NCBI GenBank assembly: GCA_032622095.1
Contig: CP136064.1
Coordinates: 147,994,864-148,058,863, forward strand
Source: Siphonodentalium dalli
Taxonomy: Eukaryota; Mollusca; Scaphopoda; Gadilida; Siphonodentaliidae
Reading direction: 5' to 3'
Length of the DNA stretch: 64,000 bases
Position numbers and translations under genes: made by a program
Part shown: piece after piece, positions 1-10,354 of the stretch
How positions within the stretch are numbered: the stretch's first letter is position 1
Layout of the letters: the number at the start of each line of letters is the position of its first letter
Notes under the pieces: model-generated
The model's database searches: none
Seen by the model: the letters and a program-made list of their open reading frames with translations, nothing else
What the model was told of the DNA's origin: nothing

Positions 1-89
1 TGGTTATGTTTAATTTGTGACACATGTATGAAACTTTACAGGCCCCCCCCCCCTCCCCCCATTGATCACTTATCATTATAAAATCGGAA

Positions 90-580
90 GACTTTGCCAC
101 GCGGCAGCGTCTTGGTAACGGTTGCTAGGCAACTATCCCGAATTGAGTGGAAAAGGCAATTATAGCATGGTATGTCATAACTCAATGGCAGTGATTGCGT
201 TTTTGATGACGATAATACCCTAATGTGAAATTTGAGATATATCCGACAAGAATTTAAGAGAGATCGAATGAAATTAATTATTTAAGATAGCAACGGTTGC
301 TAATCAAGTACCACAAATGCACGGATGACACCACTGCACTAACCATTAAGTGGTAGTGTTCCCTTAATTTATACAATATCGAGTCGCATAATGCTGTATA
401 TGTTCAATGGTGGCACCTGTTTAAAACTGTGCATACATATGTATGTTATGCATTGACCATTCTATGATCATTAAAATATAAGGACACTTTGCCACCCAAT
501 CTCTCCTTAGTAACGGTTACCAGACAACTACCCGGCATTAGCAAGAAACTGCAATTATGATGCAGCTATATGTCCTATAT
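90..580 (+). repeat. Two diverged copies of a ~95 bp motif with X-box-like cores
   Basis: The stretch around 90-190 and the stretch around 480-575 share a pattern: 'actttgccac', then 'gtaacggtt', then 'aactaccCGgcatt'-like text and 'gcaattat'. Each copy has a partly palindromic core, GTTGCTAGGCAAC at 121-133 and GTTACCAGACAAC at about 516-528. These resemble the RFX X-box. The copies are quite diverged, so this is either an old repeat or a pair of regulatory sites. No gene starts nearby that I can recognise, so a regulatory role is speculation. Confidence 0.4.
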
Positions 581-961
581 ATAACACCACATTTCGCTTA
601 AAACGCATGTTTTTGTCATTTACAACCTATGTTCTGCGCATGCGCATATATTCCTACCCGATACTATAGCGGGTAGACATTCCATATACACACCCTGACC
701 ACCGCCGATGTCTATGGGGCCATTTAAACATATATTAGTAGGTATGTCGTGCATAAGTACGCTATAAACCATTTATTTCGCATATCGCTGCTCTGCGCAT
801 GCGCGAAGAAATAAACTTGATATGCGATCGAACCCCTTCACCATATAAATATAATTTGAACAGGCTTTTTGTATTTGATATATATAACTAGAGTTTAGAC
901 GTCGATTTGTTATTGAATCGCATAGCTATAAACTATAAACACGTGGCGGTCGTTATAATGG

Positions 962-1050
962 CCGGTTCAGCGGTCGGTATACCGGCCGCTAGGGTATATG
1001 GAGGTTCACGCAGCGGCCGGTATTCCGGCCGCTGGGGTTCAAAGGGTTAA
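962..1050. repeat. Paired 22-bp GC-rich palindromes ending in a TTAA site
   Basis: Two 22-base inverted repeats of nearly the same sequence lie at 969-990 and 1012-1033, each reading AGCGG(C/T)CGG, a short TA-rich centre, then CCGGCCGCT. Both are preceded by 'ggttcac/ggttcag'. The segment ends in CAAAGGGTTAA, which on the minus strand reads TTAACCCTTTG. That is the same start as the TTAA-flanked element at 44,858-45,107, so this may be one end of a decayed piggyBac-like element. No matching left end was found. Confidence 0.4.
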
Positions 1051-1090
1051 CCGTTTTCTGTTGATCACCTGCCGACTGAATAACTGGAAA

Positions 1091-1435
1091 TTTCTGTTTG
1101 TGTGCCAACTCGGCTAGCTGCACTTTCTCATCTTTTTTTCGTCTAGTTGATGGAACACCATGGTCGTCTAGGAAGGTTTTTAGTTCGCTGTCTGTATATC
1201 ACTTGGCCATTCTTCTATTTTATATACCCCATAAAACTTCCGTTACATGTTCTCACTTGTGTTTCAACAATTCACCGAAAGTTTGTCTCAAATAAATTGT
1301 TATAAAACACAGGTTTATGGCCGCGGACATAAGCCGATTAAGTGTGATGTAATTTATCCATGAACTTGACAAATGGAGATTCTATCACCATTCAACACGA
1401 AAATTGGACCTTTAAACAGACAAGTTTCATTTTCT
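1091..1435. other. No feature seen
   Basis: Unremarkable DNA. The short open frames here have no recognisable protein character. Confidence 0.4.
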
Positions 1436-1572
<137 letters not shown>

Positions 1573-1588
1573 CTATATGTTCGCGGAA

Positions 1589-1676
1589 GCCACATTAGGG
1601 AGACATTTGTGTGTAAATAACCCACATTAGGGCGACTTTTACATTAGGGCGACTTTTTGTGTGTCCCCCTAATGTT
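1589..1676. repeat. Foldback segment built from ATTAGGGNGAC motifs
   Basis: ACATTAGGG(A/C)GAC occurs three times in direct orientation (about 1592, 1624, 1642) and once inverted as GTGTCCCCCTAATGT at 1660-1675, giving inverted ends around about 60 bp. A further copy, ACATTAGGGGGAC, lies at about 1850. The same motif appears in the 237 bp array (11,244-12,165), the 906 bp array and the foldback at 35,552-35,661. Confidence 0.55.
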
Positions 1677-2282
1677 TAGCGTGTTTTTTAAGTGAATTTA
1701 ACATGCAAATTTATATATTTTTCGTGTCATGTGTGATCTCTGTGACACTATTATTCACCAACTGTCGATAGTTTTTGCGCGGAATGAATATTTTAATAGA
1801 TATATGCAATTAAATTATCGGTAGTGTATATCTGACAGTGTTACAGACCGACATTAGGGGGACCTGGTTTTATTGTGATAAATACTGTTAATTTGGGAAT
1901 ATGTTTGCATGACGAAGACTGATTATGGGTTATATCTTATAATTAAAACCGCTTACTCAATATCAACTTTTAAAATTCAAAATCCTGAGATATATTTCGA
2001 TTTACGTATTTTGCGGTGATATTTTCTACGACACAGGAGATATAGAATTACATCTGAATAAACCATGCATTAAGTAGACAACCACATTGGTCAGTTACTA
2101 ATGAGGTTTGATATATGGGTAATTTGGCCCGGAAAATATTATCAGATAGGTCCCATTGACATTAGATGTCCTAAAGGGACAATAACAACGCATTTAACTA
2201 ACTAATTGATTATAGACCAAAAATGGTTGCAATCTGGTCGGTGTAAGTTTAAACACGGGGATGACCCATATAGTGTGGTATA
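1677..2282. other. AT-rich DNA, no gene seen
   Basis: AT-rich sequence with one isolated ATTAGGGGGAC motif near 1851. No long open frame and no repeat structure is visible. Confidence 0.5.
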
Positions 2283-3255
2283 GATGCCGTTGACCTCAGA
2301 CGCCTTTAAGGGTCAAATTTGAGCAATAAAGAGCGTTCTTTATAAGTTTAAAGTATTTGTAGGAAAATTGGTACAAATGAACCACCCAACTTGATGAATG
2401 TCACGCGATAGGCATCTTCGACCCAAGATGACTTACATGGGTATATAATCAATAAAGAGCGTTTATCATCATTCCAGAAGATATGTGAGAAAATTGGTGA
2501 CAAAAGTCGAATGACGCAGGGCATGTCAAGGGAATGGGTTTGTTGACCTCAAATTATTTAAAGATGCACTAATAATAAGAAATTAAAAGATAAATGTAAC
2601 TTTATCCGGATGCCGCTGATCTCAGACGATTTTAATGGACAAATGTGAGCAATAAAGAGCGTTAGTTATAGGCTCAAAGTATAATTTGGGATAACTGGTA
2701 CAGATGAATCACCCGACCAGGTGGTTGTCACGCGATAGGCGTCTTTGACCTCAGATGACTTACATGGTCATATAATCAATAAAGAGCGTTTATTTTCATT
2801 CCTGAAGATGAGTGGGGGAAATTTGTGACAAAACTGGAATGACGCAGGGCGTGTCAAAGGATTGGGTGTGTTGACCTCACACGATTTAAAGATGCACTAA
2901 TAATTAGCAATTAAAAGAAAAAAATTAACTCTATCCGGATGCCGTTGATCTCAGACGACTTTAATGGGCAAATGCGAGCAATGAAGGCATTCGCTATAGG
3001 CTCAAAGTATATGAAGAAAAATTGGTACAGATGAATCACCCGACCAGGTGATTTCACGTGATAGGCGTCTTTGACCTCAGATGATTTCATTGATATACAA
3101 TCATTAAAGAGCGTTTATTATTATTTCATGGAGATATGTGGAGAAATTGATGCAAAAAAGTGACATGACGCAGGGAATGTCACGGGATTGGTTTTGTTTA
3201 CCTATAATGGTTTTGAAGAGGCACTAATAATCAGCAATTAAGAGATAGTTTAACT
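2283..3255 (+). repeat. Tandem array, three units of about 327 bp
   Basis: The landmark GATGCCG(T/C)TGA(C/T)CTCAGACG recurs at 2283, 2609 and 2939, giving periods of 326 and 330 bp. Each unit carries, in order, a 'gcaataaagagcgtt' box, 'gatgaaTCACCCgaccagg', 'cacgcgataggcgtctttgacctcagatgactt', a second 'aataaagagcgtttat' box, 'tgacgcagggcatgtca' and 'gatgcactaataat(c/t)a'. The third unit is more diverged and decays after about 3255. The 16-mer AATAAAGAGCGTTTAT (2451, 2778) is also present in the large array downstream. Confidence 0.85.
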
Positions 3256-4700
3256 TTGGCTTCAAACAGCTGGGTTCTGTTAAATTACAAGTACCAGGGA
3301 GGGCTAAATTTGCATTCGTTATGGTGATTGATACATGACGGTACACATGCGTGGTGGGCTACATACTGTGAGCGTATCCATCAAAGCAGTCATGAATGGG
3401 GTCGACCGATGACACGTCATAGACGGTTACGCATTCCAAAAAACGCTTAGCCTACATTTCGGCTAGATTAATTAAAACTTCAATGACTGTTCACTATAGC
3501 AAATCAACATGATTGGGAGAGGGGTATTGTTAGAATGGATGCGCCACGGTATATTCTAGAAGTCAAGATGTGTCAACCACAGTATACAAGGCCCGTGGTG
3601 TTTTCAAAACCACGCGTGGCCAACATTTTAACACGGAAAAAACACGAAAAAATCGCACGTGGTCTTAGCGTCAATGAATACAGAATTGTCAGATAAAATC
3701 TTTTATAATAAAAAACAATTTCATATATTGAATTATATATATATATCATATTTGTTTATCTGTGTCGATGGCCTTTATATCCATGTCATGTTTTGTTGTC
3801 GCATTTTATTTTAGTTGGCATTACTATTTTCTTGTGTTTGTTCATATTACATGTACGATAATGGTTTCGGTAGTTTGTGCGGCGATATCGTGTTCTAACA
3901 AATGGCTGAAAAATTGGATATAACATTACAAAGATTCATAAGTTAAAGAAATATTATGCACTTGTTCGGACGCGTGAAACTGATTAGTTAGTATGCATGC
4001 GCTATGCCATGAGGGGATGTATGAATTCTACTAACATTGCCGAAAATCTCAAACAAATCGACCGTACCACTTCATAGAAAACATCGTCTGAACTACTATA
4101 TTATACGCTCAATTGTAAATATTTACTTCCCGATTCGGGACGCATCTATCGGCGGTAAATTAACACAAATGATTTCGCCATCGGGGGGTCACTGTATTTA
4201 ATGCATATATATAAGAATTACGGTGTGTTCTGTCAATTTGGAAATAATATTTGTAAAAATAACTACTTTCAGCAAGATATTCTCCATTTCTATTTCATCA
4301 CCCTACTGGAGTGTTTCAGATCACTTTAAAATATCGAATTTAATGTCCAAAACGTAACTAAAGTTTTAAATTTAAATTAATTTGTTTTGAAAACTGGGAT
4401 CAAAATTTATATAAATAAAATTTAGTTTTTCCAAATTTAATTTAAAATGCTCATTTTCAACAATTAATAAAATTTTCAAGAATTGTTAGTATCAAAGTAA
4501 CTTCATATATATGCACATATGCATATTTTATAGCACACACAATATAACATATTTTTATGAGCAATCGCGGTATATTGGTATCTTTACTTTCTTTGGGCCA
4601 ATTTTTACAATCGACGGGTTGAATTTCGATAAAATTTCCGTTAAATAAAATGATGCTGCCAATCGCACAAAGGAATCACCACGAGAATACCACGCAGCCA
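3256..4700. other. AT-rich intergenic DNA, no gene seen
   Basis: The only structure noticed is a loose inverted repeat at about 3593-3665 (cgtggtgttttc against gaaaaaatcgcacgtgg). From 4300 to 4560 the sequence is very AT-rich. Nothing protein-like was recognised. Confidence 0.5.
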
Positions 4701-4941
4701 AGAACGATTATCGACGATTAACACGCATTAAGTAAAGTAATTGCCATGAAAATATAGCAGATAGACTGGGATCGACTACAGAATGGTAACTGTAGCAGTC
4801 GTGGCCAGTCCCAAATATGTAAGTAGAATGACTGCTATCTTCTGAGAAGAACCCATCGTACATGTATATCCCTGGAATTTTCTTCCTAATGTATGGACAA
4901 ATTAATGCCATATCCGGTATCGGTATCTCTTTGATTTCACC

Positions 4942-5340
4942 TCATCACGCAAGAGGTAATAAATCAGCCAGTGCACAGATGCCCCGAACTTGTCGATGCG
5001 GCCTCGTTTGTTGTAACTCGATATAAGGTTATCAATTAGCCTGATAGAAATTTATCATGTGTGTGTTCCAATATTGATGTCCAGCTTTATATGTATGAAT
5101 AGTTTCGTAAATTCCAATCTAAAATGCAATTGTACTTGAATTGTGCCAATAGAGACCGATGGTGCTTGTATTTAAACAATTATTGTGTAGTTTTGTGTAC
5201 GGAAGTACACCAGAGCCGGTAGTAAGATTATATATATGATTGTACTGATTTGTGTAACCAGTCGGATTTGGCTCCCATTACTCCCAAGTGTCAGAAGCTG
5301 TTAATGAATAAAATTATCTTGGAATTCAGTTTAGTAATTT
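4942..5340. other. No feature seen
   Basis: No repeat, RNA gene or protein-like frame recognised. Confidence 0.4.
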
Positions 5341-5650
5341 CGCCTTCAATATCAAGGCGCCGAAGGGAAGTGGCATTGTTTATGGCTGGATTGAGCTGAA
5401 ATTTGGTATGTTTGATACTTTCCATAAGAGAATCAAGCAAACTAACGCTCAGCTTCGAGAAATTACTCGATCTATAGGTTTGAATTTCAATCTGGGCGAA
5501 TTTCGATCTGGATTGAAGTTCGAAATTCAGATTGAAATTCGACCCCCACTTTTGTTTGCCTTAAATGCATTGTTGTGTTCCAATTCGTGCTCCCCTGCTC
5601 GAATTTTGGGTCAAAAGTGATTTTTTTTCACTTTTTCTGAGATACTGATG
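5341..5650 (+). repeat. Dispersed ~300 bp repeat 'K', copy 1
   Basis: Runs from 'cttcaatatcaaggcgccga' through 'ggcattgtttatggctggat' to 'aaaagtgatttttttt' and 'cactttttctgagatactg'. It recurs at 7186-7520, as an inverted pair at 7522-7870, and on the minus strand at 7926-8264 and 8265-8410. The core between 'gaatttcaatctg' and 'cagattgaaattc' is itself palindromic. Each copy keeps an open frame of about 75-100 codons that includes 'GIVYGWIELKFGMFDTFHKR'. I cannot assign the frame to a family, and it reads through the palindromic core, so it may simply be repeat sequence. Confidence 0.8.
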
Positions 5651-5654
5651 GACT

Positions 5655-5870
5655 CAGGGGGGGGGGGGGGGGGGTCGGAAAAAATTTCCAGGCACGTATG
5701 ATCATTTTAATTTTTTCCGGCCTCGGGGGACCCACCCACCCAATTTCTTCCGTTTCCGGCCTTTTTTTCCAAGGCAATTTTGGACACCCACCCTTTTTTT
5801 TCCGTTTCAGGAATTTTTTCCGGTCAGTTTTGGATACCCACCCCCTAAATTTGAGAAAATTATCAACTGA
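5655..5870 (+). repeat. G-tract and C-rich block, inverted partner of 7100-7185
   Basis: A run of about 17 G at 5657-5673 is followed by 'gtcggaaaaaatttccaggc' and 'acgtatgat', then three loose repeats of 'ttccgtttc...ggacacccaccc'. The reverse complement of the first part occurs at 7141-7185 ('atcatacgtgcctggaaatt', 'ttttccgacccc' and a C-tract) beside 'acacccacccacc'. Together with the K repeats this suggests that an inverted duplication shaped 5,341-8,410. Confidence 0.7.
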
Positions 5871-6173
5871 GCAACCAAATAGCTGATTATCCTGCATTAT
5901 CATAATTTATTGCGCGATATTTGAATAGAACAGTGCATAATGAGATAACGATACTATTTGAATTTATCATATAAGTGTCATTAATCAAGAAATGTGTCAA
6001 CATAATCACATTTCTAGGGATATATAGGCAGAGTGCCAAAGTTTTTATTAACATTCATTTTCATAATATATAGTCACATGATCTAGTCACATAATCACAT
6101 TTGAGTATTCTACAGAATACATGGTACCGGTACAACAAATTTCAGATTATTTGATAATTTGCTATGTGATATA

Positions 6174-6340
6174 CAGTAATGCCCTAATTAATTGACTCCA
6201 TAACCACAGCAAAATAATGGGTAATTTTTCAGGATTTAGTTGGAAATATGGCTTGTTGTCATTCATCGGAAAGCTCTCCCCTGAAAAAATTACCCATTAT
6301 TCTGCTGTGGTTATGGAAACGTTTAATTAGTTCATTACTG
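6174..6340. mobile_element. Tc1/mariner-like MITE with ~60 bp inverted ends and TA target site
   Basis: The 167 bp element begins CAGTAATG and ends CATTACTG. It has near-perfect inverted arms of about 60 bp (6174-6232 and 6283-6340) containing 'ccataaccacagca' and 'aataatgggtaattttt', around a ~50 bp unique centre. It is flanked by TA on both sides (6172-6173 and 6341-6342). CAGT ends with TA duplication are typical of the Tc1/mariner superfamily. There is no room for a transposase, so any movement would depend on one supplied elsewhere. Confidence 0.75.
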
Positions 6341-7185
6341 TATTGCTGGAACCAAATTGTTTATCAAAACATGTGGAAATACAACTGTTCATCCCAGTTT
6401 ATTTCAGTTTGAAGAATAATGCTAATACCAAACACAACCATGATATACCCGCGTGACTCTTCTTGGTGCATCTCAGAAACCAGAACTGAGGAAACATGTT
6501 ATAGCGTGTAATGGCAGGCTGGTAGCCACTGCTTGAAGTAATAGGCTTCGTAATAATTGGGAATAATATGGATGGATAGCCCAATCTCACTTCTTTTTTG
6601 CTCACGATATCAGTGACGATAAAATCTTTGTTACTGTGATCAACATTACAAGCTGATCCACATTAACTTGGAAAACAATTTGAAATTGTTCAAGCTGCAT
6701 GGCCCGGCTGGCCTTCAATTTATTTGTTAAGATTTTATGTTTTATGTTGTCAAAAGTCTATTTTATTCCATTATTTATTATATCTTTATTTCCATGTCTC
6801 ATATGGTCAAATGTGCTTTCATTTTATTGCTTATTTTCAGCTGAGTTCTGCATAGTTATTCTTATTTTGTTGTATCAGTAGATGGAATCCTGATTAAATT
6901 TAATTTTCCAATAGCGCAGTTTCTAGTTCTATCAAGTTGAATTTGGGTTATTGTTGGCCATTGTGCAACTGATCCAACTACTGATAACCTCTATATATAG
7001 TATAGCATTACTATTAACTATATATGACCTGTTTCTGTTCAAAACACATCAAAATAAGACTCAATAGCAGGAATGGAAAAACAATTTGGCACATGGAAAA
7101 AACTGCTTTTTGGACCCGAGAGACACCCACCCACCACCCCATCATACGTGCCTGGAAATTTTTTCCGACCCCCCCCCCCCCCCCT

Positions 7186-7520
7186 GCTGGACTTGGAAAA
7201 TTTGGCCTTCAATATTAAGGTGCCGAAGGGAAGTGGCATTGTTTATGGCTGGATTGAGCTGAAATTTGGTATGTTTGATACTTTCCATAAGAGAATCAAG
7301 CAAACTAACGCTCAGCTTCGAGAAATTACTCGATATATAGGTTTGAATTTCAATCTGAATTTCAATCTGGGCGAATTTCGATCTGGATTGAAGTTCGAAA
7401 TTCAGATTGAAATTCGACCCCCACTTTTTGTTGTCTCAAATGCATTGTTGTGTTCCAATTCGTGCTCCCCTGCTCGAATTTTGTGTCAAAAGTGATTTTT
7501 TTCACTTTTTCTGAGATACT
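7186..7520 (+). repeat. Repeat 'K', copy 2
   Basis: Begins 'ctgctggacttggaaaattt', continues 'ggccttcaatattaaggtgc', and ends with the aaaagtgatttttt/tcactttttctgagatactg hairpin. Compared with copy 1 it has an extra 'aatttcaatctg' step in the palindromic core. An open frame spans it (7073-7495). The frame begins in the unrelated C-rich block upstream, which argues against a genuine gene. Confidence 0.8.
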
Positions 7521-7925
7521 GCTTCAATATTAAGGTGCCGAAGGGAAGTGGCATTGTTTATGGCTGGATTGAGCTGAAATTTGGCATGTTTGATACTTTC
7601 CATAAGAGAATCAAGCAAACTAACGCTCAGCTTCGAGAAACTACTCGATCTATAGGTTTGAATTTCAATCTGAATTTCGAACTTCAATCCAGATCGAAAT
7701 TCGCCCAGATTAAAATTCAGATTGAAATTCAAACCTATAGATCGAGTAATTTCTCGAAGCTGAGCGTTAGTTTGCTTGATTCTCTTATGGAAAGAATCAA
7801 ACATACCAAATTTCAGCTCAATCCAGCCATAAACAATGCCACTTCCCCCCCGGCACCTTAATATTGAAGGCGAAATTTTCCAAGTCCAGCGCCGTGGCTA
7901 AATTTTCCAAGTCCAGCAGTATCTC
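7521..7925. repeat. Head-to-head truncated K repeats forming a ~350 bp near-palindrome
   Basis: The left arm, about 7522-7678 (plus orientation, 'ttcaatattaaggtgccgaa' onwards), is followed after about 33 bp by its reverse complement at 7712-7870, ending 'caccttaatattgaa'. Arms of about 150 bp differ at only a handful of positions (for example gaagggaagt against acttcccccc). The segment could extrude as a cruciform. It is followed by two copies of 'aaattttccaagtccag' (7873, 7900). Confidence 0.85.
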
Positions 7926-8264
7926 ATAAAAAGTGAAAAAAAATCACTTTTGACCCAAAATTCGAGCAGGGGAGCACGAATTGGAACACAACAATGCACT
8001 TGAGGCAAACAAAAGTGGGGGTCGAATTTCAATCTGAATTTCGAACTTCAATCCAGATCGAAATTCGCCCAGATTGAAATTCAGATTGAAATTCAAACCT
8101 ATAGATCGAGTAATTTCTCGAAGCTGAGCGTTAGTTTGCTTGATTCTCTTATGGAAAGTATCAAACATACCAAATTTCAGCTCAATCCAGCCATAAATAA
8201 TGCCACTTCCCTTCGGCACCTTAATATTGAAGGCCAGTCCAGCGCCGTGGCTAAATTTTCCAAG
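7926..8264 (-). repeat. Repeat 'K', copy on the minus strand
   Basis: Full-length unit in reverse orientation, with the aaaagtga hairpin at its left end and 'ggcaccttaatattgaaggc' at its right. It adds the 16-base insert 'agtccagcgccgtggc', which is also seen after the palindrome. The unit boundary repeats 'ccaagtccagcagtatctca', so minus-strand copies are tandem with a period of about 340 bp. Confidence 0.8.
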
Positions 8265-8410
8265 TCCAGCAGTATCTCAGAAAAAGTGAAAACAAATCAC
8301 TTTTGACCCAAAATTCGAGCAGGGGAGCACGAATTGGAACACAACAATGCATTTGAGGCAAACAAAAGTGGGGGTCGAATCTCCACCGAATTTCGAACTT
8401 CGATCCAACT
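8265..8410 (-). repeat. Repeat 'K', truncated minus-strand copy
   Basis: Starts like the preceding unit ('ccagcagtatctcagaaaaa') and keeps 'attcgagcaggggagcacga' and 'tgaggcaaacaaaagtgggg'. It diverges after 'gtcgaat' into unrelated DNA ending 'cttcacggaccccaaaagtg'. Confidence 0.7.
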
Positions 8411-9040
8411 TCACGGACCCCAAAAGTGCTCGTAACCAAGATCAATGCTACGATGCGTATTATTGCTGCTAGGTCCCTCAAGCGACAACCTAATGAAATT
8501 ACATGTGGTATATTTGGTTGGGCCGCAAATGAAACCGACGTGTGCCGCCACATGTGTTGTTTATCCAGCTTAATTGGCTAATCGTAATTTTGTCATTAAA
8601 TGAACCTGTCAGCACCATATAACACCAATAAAGACCCCGTTAATCTCGAGATTTGAACGGTAACTCCCAGCTGTAAATCCAAAAAAAAAAGATCTCGCGC
8701 ACCCTCCCGGACCCTCCCCCAATTGAAATTGATTACATTCAAACCATTGCATATTCCATTATAAATCATGATGTTACTACATGCGATCTTAGCTCATTCA
8801 GATTCATGGCACATATAGTGTGAAATTCTCACCCATAGTTACGTAGAACCACAGATAGGATGAAAGAATTTGAGCGTATTTCAGAAACATGTAATTGTTT
8901 TAAATGTAAACAGTGTGTGTATGCTATCCATATAATTTTATGGAATAAAATTTTACTCAGTGCCATCTGGCCTGGCATCTCGGTGTGGAATAAAACTTGT
9001 TTCTATGCATGAAATTTGGAATGGTGCACTTTGTTTTATA
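8411..9040. other. No gene seen
   Basis: Mixed-composition DNA with a short A-run at 8681-8690. No repeats or protein-like frames recognised. Confidence 0.45.
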
Positions 9041-9047
9041 TAAGAAA

Positions 9048-9191
9048 TGAACGGCGGTTTCAATGTGGTCATGGGATTTTGACCGCGAGAAAAATTCAGC
9101 AAACTGCTTAAACCCCAAAGGTGTTCATGCGGAGTTTGCTGATTTTTTATCGCAGTCAAAACCCATGACCACGTTGAGTCCGCCGTTTATT
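9048..9191. repeat. Foldback element with ~58 bp inverted arms
   Basis: The left arm (tgaacggcggtttcaatgtg, then gtcatggg, then gaccgcga..ttcagcaaact; 9048-9105) matches the reverse complement of 9133-9191 (taaacggcggactcaacgtg and so on) at most positions, around a 27 bp loop. It resembles a MITE, but no target-site duplication could be set with confidence. Confidence 0.65.
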
Positions 9192-9284
9192 ATTCATATT
9201 TATATACTTACGCTCTTTAAAACACTTCTCCAAATATGTCCGTTATTAAGTCAAAAAAACTTTTTTCAAATATGTCCGTTATTT

Positions 9285-9430
9285 CGTTTATAAAAATAAT
9301 TTCCTATTTCTATATTTTGCTCTATATTTTGCCCTATTTCGCTATTTCGCTGTATTTTCCTATTTCGATTTTTCGTGCTATTTCGCTGTATTTTCATATT
9401 TCGCTGTATTTCATATTTCGATAATTCGCT
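9285..9430 (+). repeat. Low-complexity 'tatttcgct' degenerate repeat
   Basis: Irregular repetition of ctatttcgctgtattttc-like units of about 9-20 bp. The open frames through it encode only Ile/Ser/Tyr/Phe-rich runs and are not considered coding. Confidence 0.7.
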
Positions 9431-9639
9431 ATATTTGACATATTATGGAATTATATGATAACCAACATTCTGATAGTCAACCGAACATCTTGTGCCACCC
9501 GTGCTCGCGATCAGATGCCACAAGCCATCCAATCGTGAACCTCGATTACATATTGTTTGCTATCAAATCCTTGGCGTATTGGCTGACTAGATACTCAAGC
9601 AGTCGGTAATGTCCGACAATCCCCGGTGATTTCCGGGAA

Positions 9640-9707
9640 CAATGTGTTCATAAACCTATGAACGACATTGAACGTGACGTTACGTTCATAGATTTATGAA
9701 CGCATTG
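9640..9707. repeat. Nested palindrome
   Basis: Arms caatgTgttcataaaCcta and tgaacg (9640-9664) pair with 9683-9707 across an 18 bp spacer, with two mismatches. Each arm contains its own smaller palindrome, GTTCATA-AA-(C/T)C-TATGAAC. The result is four copies of GTTCATA/TATGAAC in alternating orientation. It could be a foldback element core or a binding-site cluster. Confidence 0.6.
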
Positions 9708-9989
9708 AATAAGGGGGCGTGTCTACCGTAACGCTATGGGGAAATCGGAAGAGATATCAGGTGTATGTAAATATATAAATATAACAGTTATACGTCCTGT
9801 GATCTAGTCAGGGTTATCAGGCCTCATAAATGTTAACAATCAGATTGCATAATATGCTTTGGTTGTATTCTGTTTAGGTATAACATTTATAATTCGCAAT
9901 CAAAATCACAAGGTCAGCAGTATTTCTTACCAAAGGAGGTGTACACACATAACGGGTGGACTTCGCCATATGCAAGAATATGGGTTGGG

Positions 9990-10345
9990 ACCCGTTCACA
10001 CGTACACATGGCCTAAAGGGCGTGGTCGCAATTTGGTTGGACCAACAGTGTGGTGGTCTGTCTTGTGGTTTAACCGTTGTCGATTATAAAATCCCTTTAT
10101 CTGGCCTAATTGGGACATGTGGTGTGTAATCGTACAGTCATATTTGAGCTAATGCGATTACCAATACATTTTTTTTGCAAAATCGATCACATGATTGTTG
10201 TGGGAAGATCATTGAAAATTTACAACTTGTTTTAATTGAAGTGTTCATATCTTCTAAAATTGCAATATGCGACAAAATGATGCGTCAACATTTCACGTTC
10301 CGCGTCATTTAGAGTAATTTGCTACCTCTGACCTTTTCACTCGAA
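9990..10345 (+). repeat. Diverged direct duplication, copy 1 (uninterrupted)
   Basis: Shares ordered landmarks with 10355-10800: 'gttcaca...cacatggcc', 'ggtcgcaattt', 'ctgtct', '..tcgatTATAAAATCCC', 'ctggcctaattgggacatgt' and 'atgcgtcaac'. It lacks the 135 bp element present in copy 2, so it serves as a natural empty site. Confidence 0.65.
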
Positions 10346-10354
10346 ACATAATTG

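Noticed and set aside
4708-4941. Minus-strand frame of about 78 codons with fairly protein-like composition (ICPYIRKKIPGIYMYDGFFS)
   Set aside because: No family recognised, no convincing splice sites and no second exon nearby. A translated search would decide it.
6399-6662. Minus-strand frame (CGSACNVDHSNKDFIVTDIV and onward), about 87 codons, protein-like
   Set aside because: Stop immediately upstream, no clear acceptor site and no recognised domain. Noted only as a candidate exon for a translated search.
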